The translations under genes were made by a program, and so were the position numbers. From Allantophomopsis cytisporea (lineage: Eukaryota; Ascomycota; Leotiomycetes; Phacidiales; Phacidiaceae), in the NCBI GenBank assembly GCA_024752435.1, contig CP103035.1:248001-312000 (forward strand): DNA of 64,000 bases, in the 5' to 3' direction. Numbering within the stretch: position 1 is the stretch's first letter; each line of letters begins with the position of its first letter. This document shows positions 34,942-46,873 of the stretch, in pieces. The notes under the pieces are model-generated. The model was not told the origin of the DNA. It did not search any database and saw only the letters and a list, made by a program, of their open reading frames with translations.

Positions 34942-37234
34942 TAGAACAGTATGAATTTGTACGAGAAAAGGATTGACGTCCAATTTAATGGTTTGCGAGC
35001 AGTGAAACAAGGTGGTAGTAAACACTGAGAGAAGTTGAATAGTCCAAGGTCTGTATGGCTTTATTGTCAAGGTGAATGCTGATTTGTTCGATAGTCTGTA
35101 CGTGGACGGTTAAAGGGTCTTCTTGGGGTGCAATTTGAGTAGTCGTAAAGAATATGATGGGTATTGAAGTGAATCGTGAAAATGAGGTAGATGTAGCTAG
35201 GACGTCTGGCAGCGCAAAATGCACAAGTACAAGAATAGCGGGGGAACATTTAGCGAGAGGCCGAGCATATGTAGAAACTTTTCTCGCGACAACCTCTTCT
35301 CTTCTTCTTTTTCTTTTTTCTTTAACAGCATGACCCTCTACTCAAATCATTGCCAGCTCGACACAAACAATTTACTCAGCTGGCAATTCCGAAGAAGGTG
35401 TCTAGAGTACCCTTAGAACCCATTTCTAAAACCATCGTCGCGAGGGCCCCTCGTGCGGCTGCCATGATACGGTGATGACCTGAAACATGGGACATATCTT
35501 CGACAAATTTCTTGCTTTGAATTCCTTCACTGTGATGCAACCTACGACCTGTATGGATGAGCTTGATCAGAGCCTTCACTGTGACGCAACCTTTGACCTT
35601 TACGACTGGGCTGAGTCAACTTCCTCACTTTGAATCAATCTACGACATGCACGACTGAGCTTGATCGACATCTTCACTGTGAACCAACTTGCGAACTGCA
35701 CAACAAAGCTTAATCGACTTCATCTTACTGTAAGCTTCACCTGTTTCCTGGTGCTTATTGTCATTATCGTTCTATGAAGAATATCCAAGCTCTGGTAAAC
35801 CGACTCCGTTTAGCCGCACATTACACTCATGTTATTCATGGTGCTGGTTGAGCATGAGGTATAAAGGCAAAGTCTGAGTTACTATTCACATTACACCTGC
35901 TATCAAATGGATGCTTGGCAGGATACTGTCGCTGACTGTATCAGAATCTGCAGCAGTTGAACGCTTTGATCGCACGACCATCAAATCGGGAGCTCAGCAT
36001 TACGAAGATGTGCATCGGCATTGGACTCGAAGCCTTCCATCATACTGGTACCGCTTTCTTCTACACGAATGATTCTCATCAACAGCATCTAAGATTGTAG
36101 ATCATGTTGCGGTCTTAGTCTATGTATACATGGGAAGATTTTCATTGATTCACTGTGCCTTGTTGCCAGTATTCGAAGAAGATGCACCATGGGCATAGCA
36201 TTCAAAAGTTCAGTTACTAAGATCAGACGACCCAATATTCTCGCTACAAGTCAACACAGTCCAACAGTGCTGGATCCAATGGATTCCTCACTCTCATCCA
36301 AGCATACTCATCAGTAACGTGTCCGGGATCTCTCAAGCCCATTACGTTCCAGGATCTCGGGAGACTATACAATTCAAAAACACACGAAGCCACTTGACAT
36401 AGATATTTGCAAAGCCTCGAAGAACATGACATGGTGGGCAACTTGAAACCACGAAACCAAACGTGAAAGAACACAGCCCTTAGCTATATAAGGCTCGTCC
36501 ATAACAACCAATTGTAAAACCCATAGGCAGACAATATTTGTTTATGTGACATGATCAAGACGCATGGGTTCCTGATCAACTGCTATTACATTACCTGTCG
36601 TTATCACATGTCTCTACATCACCACCCATCTCTCCATCACCGTCCACAGTCATAATCAAGAGCAGGTAGATTCAGCCATAAGTTACCCATTATCACCATC
36701 TCAATCTCATTGACGAAGCATGATCAACAACACCCTGAGTAAACCTCCCTACCAACATCTGCATTGAATCAAAAGGATTCTCGAGTTTCACTCATCACCG
36801 TATCCAATCACCAGACCACACATGCTGGGATTCATATATAAAAAAATGCAAACCTCACTAAACCCACTCACAGAATTCCATCCATAGCATTTTGTTGATA
36901 CAGCACTCTCAATGAAACCCGTCTCACTCCCAATCTCACTCACACTCAATCACTCCAAACCTCAATCTCAATCTCAATCTGAATAAAGGCTTTAAAAAAA
37001 AAAAGGTGGTATCTCAGAATCTCCATCCAAACCAACGAACCCCAACCACAAATAACACAACAAAAAGAACCCAATCTAACAAGACCGGGCCAAATCAGGC
37101 CCAAAAACAAACATAAAACAAAAGGAAAACAGACAGGAAACTAATAAGGGGCTGGGATCCAGCCAGCCATATACAAGGACAGATAGAAGCCCACAGAACC
37201 CCTCTCACTAACCCAGGATCCCCTAATCACATGA
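34942..37234. other. 2.3-kb spacer with a minisatellite
   Basis: Holds the promoter of the eIF4E-like gene and the 3' UTR of the F-box gene. Apart from the 49-bp tandem repeat and a (TCAATC)n run at about 36962-36981, I see no structure and no gene. Confidence 0.6.
35525..35720. repeat. 49-bp minisatellite, four copies with exact spacing
   Basis: Units begin CTTCACTGTG or a one- to two-base variant at 35525, 35574, 35623 and 35672, always 49 bp apart. Each has GCAACCTACGACCTGTACGA-like sequence then TGAGCTTGATCGA before the next copy. A weak fifth start follows at 35721. Copies have diverged by substitution without indels. Confidence 0.9.
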
Positions 37235-39087
37235 TTACCTCCACATATCATACCGGCTTCCCCTGTTCTTCTCTCCAGCACTCGAACTTGGTCGTCCACC
37301 AGCCGCCTCCTCAGGCGGAATAGCTAGGAAGCCACCAAATCCATTCCCGACAATGACACTATGACGCGCATTACCTCTAGCCCATGGTTTGTTAAGGTCG
37401 CCACTAAGACCATAGCTGGAGACGGGACGGGAGGCCGTGGCACTGCCTCGACGACCAGGGCGCTCGGGTGGCTTGACGGTCGCGAAGTTCCACTCCATCT
37501 CGTCGAGGCCCTTGGAGTAGACCTCTAGTTCCTGCGTGAGACCCAAGCCTAGACCTTGGCGGGAGGGGGCAGGTGGTGAGGTGGGTGGCGAGGTGGGCGG
37601 CGAGGTGGGCGAGCCTGCTGCGGCAGACGCGAAGGGATTGTTGGAGGAGAACCGGTGGGTTGCAGGAACGGAGCGCGAGAAGGGGTTTGGTGGAGGGTCG
37701 TCCGCTGCGAAGACGGGAACAGGAGGGGCGAGTGCGAGAAGCGATTCTGGGAAGTCCGGGTCGCGTACGTAGAGGTAGCGGAGGTTGGGAAGGCCGGAGG
37801 AGAGTAGCGAGGAGGTGAGGTAGGCGTAGTAAGAGGCAGCGGAGCTGGAGAAGACGTTCGCAGAGGTGGTGCCTGTTATTTCGTAGTGAAGGGTGATGAG
37901 CGTTTGGGAGGTTAGCGGCTTGATGTTTGGGTCGGCTGGGAGGCCGTGGGCTACTGTCTCATAGATGGATAGATCGGTGAGTCGGGTTGCTGCTGAGAGT
38001 ACAGCATGAAGTTGTGATGGGAGAACGCCAGTCGACTTTAGTGAGAGGCTGACCAGACTGTTGGAATTGAAAGGGTGCTCGAGGTAGGTCACGAGGCCTG
38101 CTGCGGTGATATTGGGGACTTCTTCCAAATGTAAGGTTGAAAGAGCAGGGAAGGGTGGTAGGAGTTTGTTGTCATCGAATATGCTATCATCAAAGCTGCT
38201 CATCTCTGAGACCTTCATGACGCGCAGATTAAGCAGAGCACCCATTGCTCTTCGAAGTAATGTTGGATCAACGTTCAATCCTACGAGCTCGAGGACTTCT
38301 AGTCTCTGCCATGCGTTTCCTTGGCCCAATGCCTCCAAACTCCTCTCACCACCGCTCATATATGTCATCTTCCTAATATCTCTACATCTGTTCTGCACTT
38401 CCATCTTGAGTGTCAAGCAGCTCGCATCATCTGTATAGAATCCATCTGGCAGATCAACATATTTAAGGTTGGGCATAACAGCCACCGTCCGGGCGAGGTC
38501 GGCTTTGCATGTCTCGCGGGTCATGTACGGAGTTTTGAGGTATATGACCAGAGAACCCAGCGGGGGATTGGAATTGGAGTCGCGCAAGGTGCGGCATAGC
38601 AGAGAAAGTCTCGCCTTGGTAGGATCGTGAGGATCGGCATTACGGTCGAAGAAGGAGCGGCGTTTGCGTCTCTCAGCGAGGGTTATTTCGCGATCACAAT
38701 AATGAACGGTATCTATCCGTATACTATGATATCTGATAGTTCATCAGCACAAGGTAGCTAAGGACAACGATGAAGGCGCACTTACAAGACATTTGAAGCA
38801 AGCTTTCTCCACCTCTTTGAGACCCGTGTACAATGGGCGAGGTCACGCAAATCGCATAGCATGCACGCATCTTCAACGGCACTGTCCTCACAGCTCTCAT
38901 AGGTCTCGTCCTGGGTGTGCGGACATACAAAACTAAAGATTCTCTCGAGCAATGGCGGCGGTAATTGTATTGTCAGATCTCGTCCGGATGGGCTGCTGTA
39001 TGGCGGGGAATCCCGCACTTGATATGTATTATGTCGGAGCTCGTTTTTAGCTTTGGATTTGGAGCGAAGCGCGCGGAGGAACTTCAT
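37235..39087 (-). CDS. F-box protein with leucine-rich C-terminal region
   Basis: Exons 39087-38786 and 38732-37235 join across a 53-nt intron to give 599 residues. The F-box is near residues 38-105: IQLPPPLLERIFSFVCPH, then after an insert LRDLAHCTRVSKRWRKLA and LYHSIRID. The insert of about 20 residues splits the F-box. The middle (about 150-400) has spaced leucine motifs such as LEVLELVGLNVD, LSTLHLEEVPNITAAGL and LVSLSLKSTGV, like degenerate LRRs. A Pro/Ser-rich stretch with four TSPP units and a disordered tail follow. F-box proteins recruit substrates to SCF ubiquitin ligases through Skp1; the target here is unknown. The start ATG at 39087 is the first in frame. Similar proteins occur in many filamentous ascomycetes without assigned function. 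Confidence 0.85.
37573..37616. repeat. 12-bp coding repeat in the F-box gene
   Basis: GAGGTGGG(T/C)GGC units encode Thr-Ser-Pro-Pro repeats on the minus strand. The 12-bp unit keeps frame, so copy number can vary without breaking the protein. Confidence 0.8.
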
Positions 39088-41240
39088 GATTGAGGATTGA
39101 TTATGTGAATTGAGGGTGTATCATTGGCGAAGAGAAGGTAGGGTGATGTTTCGTGAGAGGGACTTTTGCGGCACCGAGGGTCAGAGGTTGATGATGGTTA
39201 TGGATGGTGGGTGGATGGCGAATGAATAGATAGGTTACAGTAGATGAAGGTACGGTATCGTGGGATATCAGAGTCGAGGCTAGACACGAGGTATGGACCT
39301 ATGTGCCTTAGTGTTTGAATGGAGTGGATTCTTTTGCAGGAGCCTCAGTTAGCATTGAGCACAGAGGAAAGTGAAGTGAGAAGTGTTGTGAGAAGTGTTG
39401 TGTTGTGTTGGGTTGGGTTGGGTTGGGTTCAATCTGGATAAGTAAATGGAGTGCGTGCATACATGGTAGAGTGCGATGTGTGTAATGTCAGTGTGTCGAG
39501 AACTTTGAGGTTTGTGATGGAATGTGGGGATAAGGGACGTGAAGAGTCACCTTAGCTCGGAATACGTACATACTTACTTAGAGTGTCGTGGGTACCTGAC
39601 TGCCGCACTTACTTGGGGGCGGCCTTGGCGATGTTCACCTTACCATTTGGGAGGTACATAGATGTCACTCAGTCATCACGCACTCATTCACTCACTCATC
39701 AACCACTCACTCATTCACTTCATCAATCACTCACTCACTTCAAACTCAACTCAATCTTTCACTCGAGCAAGGTTCAATGATAATCTAATCCAGGTAAATT
39801 GGCATTGGCCGGTTGATCGACAGTGCCCTGTTACCGAAAGCGATACGTACTTACTTGTACCTGGCTCTCCATCAAAATTAGAAGGCTGAACGGAGCGAAA
39901 TCAAAACGGGATCATCAGGGGCAAGCAGTCTCAGAATACCAATGGGAATCCAAAAAGCTTACTTACCACCCAACAACCAACAAAGGTGTAAGCCCATCTC
40001 AATCACCTGCCATCTCATCAGACTTGTTAGTTTGTTTGGAGTTTGTGGATCAGAATTACAAGTTTGTTTACTGGTCAAGCAGATTGACTACAAGAAACGA
40101 AGAGGGTCTTGTACACTTTGTATGACGAGGCACTCAAGGACATGTTGCGTAGGCACGTATACATACCTCAGGATGATATCCAACTTGTCTGTCATTCACG
40201 AATACCCTGGTCAGTCAACGATGCAAGTACAACATAGTCAATACGCAGTATATTAATAACATGCACTTCCCCGGCCAATAGTTGCCGGGTGTTGATGCAA
40301 GATTCCGCAGCACGAGCTTCGAGTCGCACTCAGTGCCGTCCGTCAACAGCAAACAAACAAATGAATGCATGGAAACATTGACAACATGAAAGGACAGCTT
40401 AGCTATTCTCTGCAACATTCCCTACTCGTCCATACCGTATAACACAATCTGCTGTCATTATCTCATCAGCACTCCCGTCATAGAATGGATGTCATTTCAA
40501 ACTACTAAATAACAATGAACCCGGTCATCGACCGAACCATCCGCAGTAGTCATGCGGCACGGGTAGTACCTTAAGGCACTGGTTGCATATACTTGAGCTT
40601 ACCATAACCGGCATGCCAAAAATACCTGAAAAATCCCCTTTTATTATCGGTGGTGTTTCTCTTCCTGTCACAAATCTGTGAGTGTGTAAGAAAGTGCGTA
40701 CAGTGAGTCGGTGGGTAAAAAGAAGTGGAGGCTCCTTGCTGCAAATCTTCTTTTTGACAAAGACCTTTGTCGGTTGTCGCTCGCTAACTTCCGTAATATA
40801 TGAATAGCATCAGAAACATACCTTAATCAGATGACCCGCGTATCCCTCACATCGCAATTATCTAGATGACAAAGAACATCCTCGGTCGAAACACTTATAC
40901 GACAAGTCCGACAAACGCCTTTGTCGCCAAGAACCGGATAACTTTTGGAATTATATATCCGAATCACCTGCTTCATATTTCTAATAGGTACGGTCGTAAT
41001 GCAAAAACGTCATGTAAAACATCTTAATCGTCAATCATGATTCTCATTTCTGACTCCAAATTCAACTTCAACTGCAACTCCAACACCTCACAAGTCCTCA
41101 ACAAGATAACAAGACCCAAACTACCATTAGCATTTAAGCCCCTCCCATCTCACCACCAACATCAGCAATCCCATATCCAGCAACACCGTCAATAGCATCA
41201 AGTCTCCACCCGACCCCCGACCCCAACTCCAACTCACCCC
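39088..41240. other. 2.2-kb spacer between F-box and tautomerase genes
   Basis: Holds the F-box promoter and the tautomerase 3' UTR. It contains a GTTGT/GGGTT array at 39395-39429 and a CACTCA-rich patch at about 39675-39745. I see no supported gene. Confidence 0.55.
39395..39429. repeat. TGTTG to GGGTT pentamer array
   Basis: GTGTTGTGTTG changes into (GGGTT)4. The unit resembles but is not the fungal telomere repeat TTAGGG, and its location 300 bp upstream of a gene argues against a telomere scar. Confidence 0.8.
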
Positions 41241-41948
41241 TTACAAATTACTCTCCCTTGCCTTCAAAATCTTCTCAACTCCCTCAAAACCATCCCCACT
41301 CCATCTCCCAGTCCTCTCTTGCTCCTTCCATGCCTTCTCCTCTTCGCTACCGGTAGGTGGCGGGTTAAGTCCGTCCATACGCCAAAGCTCACGCGGGCTC
41401 TGCAAGACGTGGAATTCGTACCTGACGCCGCGGGAGGCGAACACTTCGGTATAGACGGCAGAAGCGCGGTCCAGGAAGCTGGTGGAGGCTTGGGAGGGCG
41501 AGGGGAGGTCTTTGAAGTGGACCGCCAGGTCTGGGGAGTGTTAGTTTGTTTTTAAGATGGGGGCAGAAGGGAAACTGGGGCTGGGGCGGATATGGGAAGA
41601 GATGGGTTTTAGGATAAGAGGATATGATGGGAAAGGGATTAGGACGAAGCAACTACTTACGATCGTGTGTAATTCGAACGAAGTTACCATCAACAGGTTT
41701 GCCGCCTATGAAGAAGTCGCCTTTCTCCAGCTGAGGGTCTGTTAGCTACTTGGCGTCTTGGATGTTTGCACGGGGTGAAAGAAATAACGAGTGGGGGGTA
41801 AGAGGTGAGGACTAACGTCTTTGAAAACAATGATCACATAGAATTTCGGCATGCTTTTCGTATACAGCGCGGTAACTTCCCTGACAAGCACTTCCTTCTC
41901 AGCAGGCGGGATACTCCCCTTCGTAGCGTAGAAGGTGATGAGAGGCAT
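41241..41948 (-). CDS. Tautomerase-superfamily protein (cis-CaaD/oxalocrotonate tautomerase-like)
   Basis: Exons 41948-41817, 41730-41661 and 41530-41241 (introns of 86 and 130 nt) encode 163 residues. The protein begins MPLITFYATKG, which leaves the family's catalytic N-terminal proline after Met removal. The rest follows the two beta-alpha-beta layout of the fungal tautomerase_3 group: VREVTALYTKSMPKFYVIIVF then FIGGKPVDGNFVRI and LDRASAVYTEVF. It ends with a Trp-containing tail (PRELWRMDGLNPPPTGSEE). Members tautomerise keto/enol acids or hydrolyse halo-acrylates; the natural substrate in fungi is not known. The start is firm because the catalytic Pro must follow Met1. The two introns are longer than most here but have good gttagt/gtaagt donors. 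Confidence 0.86.
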
Positions 41949-43449
41949 ATTCGGTAGTTCAAGACAAATAACGAATAGATAATCCGGCAAATAGGTACTT
42001 CAACAATGATGTGAAGTCCACTAGTTCTTCGACAAACAGTATGAAGAGAGCATCTACCAAAATCCCAACCAAACAGCAAGATAACGCCTATTTATGCCCT
42101 CTCCTCAACCTCATCGGGAGAAGTCAATTCTTAGCCAAGCCACTGGCCGATCGCCACACCCGCGCCCACAACGACCGATCATCCCTTTCGTAATCGCAAT
42201 GCATGAACATGCGATTCTCACGCACGAAATGCGCTCAATCATGCCCGCTCGGCGTCCAAGAGACCGGCAGTCCGAAGTCAACGCCGTCTCCAGCATCGAG
42301 TGTGGGGTGTGATAAACTACATGGCGGCTAGCTGAGTTTGGTCACTAGTTCAGTAATCACGATACTTCGCTCCTCTCCGTCTGCTGGTGAAGGATATTTC
42401 ATGTCTGCACTGCGGACCGACGCGCCGTCAACGGTTTCGGGGGTGGGAAGTGTGAGGGCGAGGAGATGCGTGGATTATGCTTGTGTAATTGATGTTGAGG
42501 TGAGTTTGTGGTGGGGTTGTCTTGGTGGAATAATGCTCCTTTAGATTGGGGAGGAATGTTTACTCATCATGTTTACTGATCACGGGAATAATTCTGATGA
42601 GAGGAATACTCCCTTGAGCGAAGGGCTTTCTGTGCTCATTGGGCATGTCTTCTTCATGCGGATTATTTAACATGATCTTCTGACTTTGAGGTTAAATGAT
42701 TTCCTTTTATGGTTTGTCGACATCATGTTTTCGAGATGATGGTACCTGTGGAATGCAATGTAATCTAGAAGTAACTAATACATAACATTACTAACAAAGT
42801 CTGTATTAATGATTAACCAAAGTTTTCGGCTCTATTCAAGGTCTTCATCAATTTCATCCGCAAAGAGAATTTGACGTTTAACGTCGGTCGTGAAAGGTTT
42901 ACTCATCACCAATCATGTGCGAATATCCCCGCAAACGTCTGTGCATGAACTGACTTTCGTCCACAGAATATGTTTACTGATCAAACCAGTCAACGATTAC
43001 TGATATTTCGTATTCGTATATAATTTGCATAGTATGTATATGTATAGTAGATATGTTCACATATTAACACATACGCAGAAAAGTAAAGGTGGTTGATAGG
43101 GGTCTCAATGACATCTCCGCATGCAAGGTAATATATTTCTCAAATTACAATGTACATCAGCAGCACATGACAACCACACTCACATATGCAGCAACAATTT
43201 CATCTCCAAGATTTCATTACCTACGCATTCGATACCTATCCCGACCCCTCACGAAGAAGAACAAACGAGAAGGGGTAATGGAGCGGACATACCTTTGTGA
43301 GTAAGAAACACATTCGCGAGGGAGACCAGCTTCCTCGCACCACCTACCTACCACATCACCCTCTCAATCCTACCGTCTTACCATCTCATCAACCTTCACC
43401 ATCTCTTCACCTCTTGCATCTCATCCCTTCCCTCTTCCAATCCTCTCCT
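41949..43449. other. 1.5-kb spacer
   Basis: Contains the tautomerase promoter. The right half (42550-43080) is AT-rich with no open frame of note. I see no gene. Confidence 0.6.
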
Positions 43450-43737
43450 TCAGAAGACCTCAATCTCCGCCCGAAACTCATACCCATCAAACATATCCTC
43501 CTCAAGCGCTTCCAGCTCCAACAACTCAAGCCCATAGTCCGCGTACGCATCGCCCTCCTCGGTCGTCGCGGCCGCGAAGTGTGCGAGGGCCGCCCTGCCT
43601 CGGAGTTTGCGGGGAGAAGAGGTGGAGCGAGAGAAGATGGAGAGGGTGGTGATGCTGAGGCGGTAGAAGAGGGATGCTGTGCGTGTGGTTTTGGTAGAGG
43701 GGGAGGGGCGGGTATGGGGAGTTGAGAGGGATGGCAT
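43450..43737 (-). CDS. Possible small protein with acidic C-terminus (hypothetical)
   Basis: A 95-residue frame with a proper ATG at 43737. The first half is Ser/Thr/Arg-rich (basic), the second half acidic (LELLELEALEEDMFDGYEF). The composition is not a simple repeat translation. A TATATATA box sits at 43891-43898 on the right side for this strand, about 155 bp upstream. I do not recognise a family. It may be a real small gene or a chance frame; an intron-containing version with upstream leader exons is also possible. Confidence 0.4.
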   Translation of the reverse strand: MPSLSTPHTRPSPSTKTTRTASLFYRLSITTLSIFSRSTSSPRKLRGRAALAHFAAATTEEGDAYADYGLELLELEALEEDMFDGYEFRAEIEVF

Positions 43738-44316
43738 GCTTGGTATTGGGTTTGTGGTGTTAGTGAAGTGGTTGGATGAACTTACTTGTCAGTTTGAGGT
43801 TGTGTTTGTGTTTGAGCTTTTGCGTTGTTTCTATGCCAGATAGATGAGTGACAGTGTGCTGGGGGGAAGGTATGGGTATGAGTTTCAGGGTATATATAAG
43901 TGTGAGGTGAGGTGAGATGAAGTTGATTGTTTGTGATAAGGATAAAGAAGTATTGTGATGAAGGATGAAGGAGTTGAGGTGGGATAAATATAGAATGCAT
44001 TGTCAAGTGCACTGTCAAGTAACGTTGACAATGGACTCACGGAAAACGAATTTGGCGTCCATGGGTATTATTCATATTCGAGAGTACAAAGAGAGAGAGC
44101 CTCTAGCCTGGTCTGTTTTACGAGATTGGCATGAACATCGAACAAGAGTATTGTTTCTTGTGCCACGATAAAGCTCTTTGTTCACCCTAACAGACTATAA
44201 GTAAAGTTATCCCTCTCCCATCCAAATCTTCTGTTAGAACTCCTATCAAATCGCTATCGACTTACCAATTCGTTACCATTGAAACATTGTTAAACAAAAT
44301 AGTCATACTATACATT
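43738..44316. promoter_or_regulatory. Divergent spacer between the small frame and the zinc-knuckle gene
   Basis: 579 bp with a TATATATA box at 43891-43898. Its distance suits transcription leftward toward 43737. No gene seen. Confidence 0.45.
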
Positions 44317-45249
44317 ATGCACGGCAGAAGTGTTCCACGTGGTCGTTTCCCAAAATCGCAATCCTACCAACAATCATCACATCAAGAGCATCACCATCAC
44401 GACTCAAGAGGCGAGATATACGAAGAGGACTTCCCAGAATCTTACCACCATCCAGCTCCGAGAGCCCCCAAAGCCCCCAGACGGCCGTGTAAGTACTGCG
44501 GGTGCGCACACGAGGACAGTGAATGTCCAAGACTGACACAGAACGCCAAGGAGAAGAGACACCGAAATCCACAAGCGCAGAAGTCACAAGGCCACCCAAG
44601 GCCATTCGAGCAGATCTACAACAACCCCAACATATACAGTCACGGAACAAGAGATGACGATCGCGGCTTCCAGATAAAAGGCCGAGATGGCAGAGTCAAG
44701 AATCTCGGCCCCTGCAAATACTGCGGCAAGCAGCACTTCCACAAGGACTGTCCGCACAACCCGCGCAACGCACCAGTTGAGCATCGGGGTTGGGATTCGG
44801 ATGACTCGCTGTCACTGCCATCATCTGCTCCTGGCCCGCCTCGCTCTTATTCTTCTTCCAATTCTCATGACCCATCTACACCCCATGGCAAGCCTCAGTC
44901 CCACGGTAGGTTGCCGAGTGATTTCTCTTCCCCGCCGATCCCCTCCCATGGACACAGATCGAAGGTGCACAGAGGAGACCACGAGCTCTTCGACTCTCCT
45001 TCCTCTTCACCCCCTCCTCACTGGGGCCCATACCCGAGCCATCCGCACTCGCAGAATATGAATACTACTAAGGCCCTCTGCTCGTTTTGCCAACCTGCGC
45101 ATTCGAATGCGGAGTGCTGGGTGCACAATCGGTTCGTTGAGGGTGGGTGCTTCCGGCGGGTGGAGAGAGATGCGCAGGGCGATGTGATTATGAGCGATGT
45201 GGATAAGTGTAAGTATTGTAATGGGACGTGGGTATCGATGTATGGATGA
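44317..45249 (+). CDS. Protein with repeated variant zinc knuckles (CX2CX3HX4C), unknown function
   Basis: An intronless 310-residue frame. Three small zinc-binding motifs share the spacing CX2CX3HX4C: CKYCGCAHEDSEC at residue 58, CKYCGKQHFHKDC at 133 and CSFCQPAHSNAEC at 255. A half motif, CKYC, is at 298 near the C-terminus. The spacing is one residue shorter than the retroviral-type knuckle CX2CX4HX4C, so nucleic-acid binding is an inference. Between the motifs the chain is rich in His, Pro, Ser, Arg and Gly, likely disordered, starting with a basic His-rich N-terminus (SHQEHHHHDSRG). I used the first in-frame ATG at 44317. An AATAAA and a genomic A35 tract lie 254 and 294 bp after the stop. 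I do not recognise a named family. Confidence 0.8.
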   Translation: MHGRSVPRGRFPKSQSYQQSSHQEHHHHDSRGEIYEEDFPESYHHPAPRAPKAPRRPCKYCGCAHEDSECPRLTQNAKEKRHRNPQAQKSQGHPRPFEQIYNNPNIYSHGTRDDDRGFQIKGRDGRVKNLGPCKYCGKQHFHKDCPHNPRNAPVEHRGWDSDDSLSLPSSAPGPPRSYSSSNSHDPSTPHGKPQSHGRLPSDFSSPPIPSHGHRSKVHRGDHELFDSPSSSPPPHWGPYPSHPHSQNMNTTKALCSFCQPAHSNAECWVHNRFVEGGCFRRVERDAQGDVIMSDVDKCKYCNGTWVSMYG

Positions 45250-45502
45250 TGCGGTTGCTGTTGCTCGTGTCTGGTCTTGTGATATGTATATTGAAGTGGA
45301 TGTGAAGATTTAGGGAGTAATTAAATACTCTTGTGATATATTATACAATTGATAACGATAAAGTTTTGAAGCAAAATTCCCTTTTTTGGTGTGTGCATTT
45401 ATGTGAATTTGAAGTATAGAGTAGTAGTGGAGATGTGGTATTGGTGACTTGTTGACTGTAGTACACGGTGTCTTCAAGAAGTACGTCTTGATAGATTTTT
45501 AT

Positions 45503-45541
45503 AATAAAAGAAATAAGACCATCTAGCATTTCGCAGCTCTT

Positions 45542-45577
<36 letters not shown>
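45503..45577 (+). repeat. AATAAA followed by genomic A35 tract
   Basis: AATAAA is at 45503-45508; 34 bases later 35 consecutive A residues run from 45543 to 45577. This is the order expected of a copied polyadenylated 3' end. A plain homopolymer expansion is the alternative. Confidence 0.8.
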
Positions 45578-45579
<2 letters not shown>

Positions 45580-46873
45580 AGCGCAACAATCAAGACGCTT
45601 CAACAACAAGTTATCTGCTCTCAATATAGGCCCACGAGATGCAGAGCTCTGCATGTCCGAGGAGGAAGTTCAGAATTAAAAGCATTTCTGGAAGTAAAAA
45701 GATACCCAATTCAAAGATAAGAAATAGATAATTTGACAAAGAAACATGTACTCAATTTCGCATTTTAGATGACTAGACATGTCAATAATATAGTTACCCA
45801 ACAACAATATAACTCGAAACAAACGTCGAAGTGAAAGTCGCTGATTTGCGCGAAGATTGTCCCGACCATCTTGGATGTGAAGTCACGAGAAGATCTCCAG
45901 CTCAGGCTTTCTGAGCTCACGATGGTACTCGAAGACTTCTCCAGCAAAATATTGAACAAATTGGAAAGAAGGAGTGCCATAGCGATTATAAATGATCATC
46001 TTACCGCCTTACTGCTCTATGTTTCATGATATCAAAAACGAGTTATCTAAGAAGCCTTGATAGCAAATATATTTGGTATTTGTTGAGGCGATATCAATGT
46101 TCACCTCCCGTAGCAACGCTCCACCGACCCTAACTAGCCCCGCACACAAAAAGTGGATCATGTGATCGTAATGTCATAGCTCCTTTCAGAAGTGGGCTTA
46201 GTGTTGGTCGAGGCGGGGCCGGGGGCTTGCTGGGCGGTCACGGGGGAAATCTGGAGCTCTCAGAGTGGGAGAAGAAGGGTTTTAGGGTGTGAAGCTGGAC
46301 TGGCTGGATTATGGTTGGAACTGTTGGTGGAAGAGGATGATTGGGTGATTGATTTTTCTTGAAATTTGGTATGGATGCAAGTAGAAGCAGATATCTACCT
46401 TGCCTCATACTCTATGGAGGCTTACCGTATTTTTGTGATTTGGCCGGCATACTGTAGAGAATATGGAGAAGATGATTGTCTGTTGTCTGTTAAAGGAAGG
46501 TCATCTTCATCTTCAGTGCCGAGAAAAGACGTTTCAGAAGTTAATGCAGGCGAAAGGATAATTTGCTGGGTATATCTTCTAATGCTTAAGTGGTGTTTGT
46601 GATGAAGAGACTGATATTCTCATAGCACATACTACGTACATACTTTCAACCCCGCAAATATGTTACGGTTGCTACTTGACAGGTGGTGTTTTACGAAGAA
46701 GAAAATCCTCCAAACAAACTCTGTAGTACTTGTCAGCTTATGCACCAAAGAGACTTGCACGTTCGTTCAGAGGCCGTGTCTGAATGAGCTCTTCGTTCCC
46801 GAAAGCCTACATACTAAACTTCACACCACGGCACGTGGAGGTGTTGATCGATCTGCAGGTGGTGGATTAAGTT

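Noticed and set aside
39395..39429. (GGGTT)4 as an interstitial telomere
   Set aside because: The unit is not TTAGGG, only four copies exist and it grades into GTGTT repeats.
680..46640. Recurrent palindrome TACGTA in spacers (for example 680, 4186, 5351, 14551, 17361, 39564, 46631)
   Set aside because: By eye it is perhaps twice the random expectation, which is too weak without a proper count against base composition.
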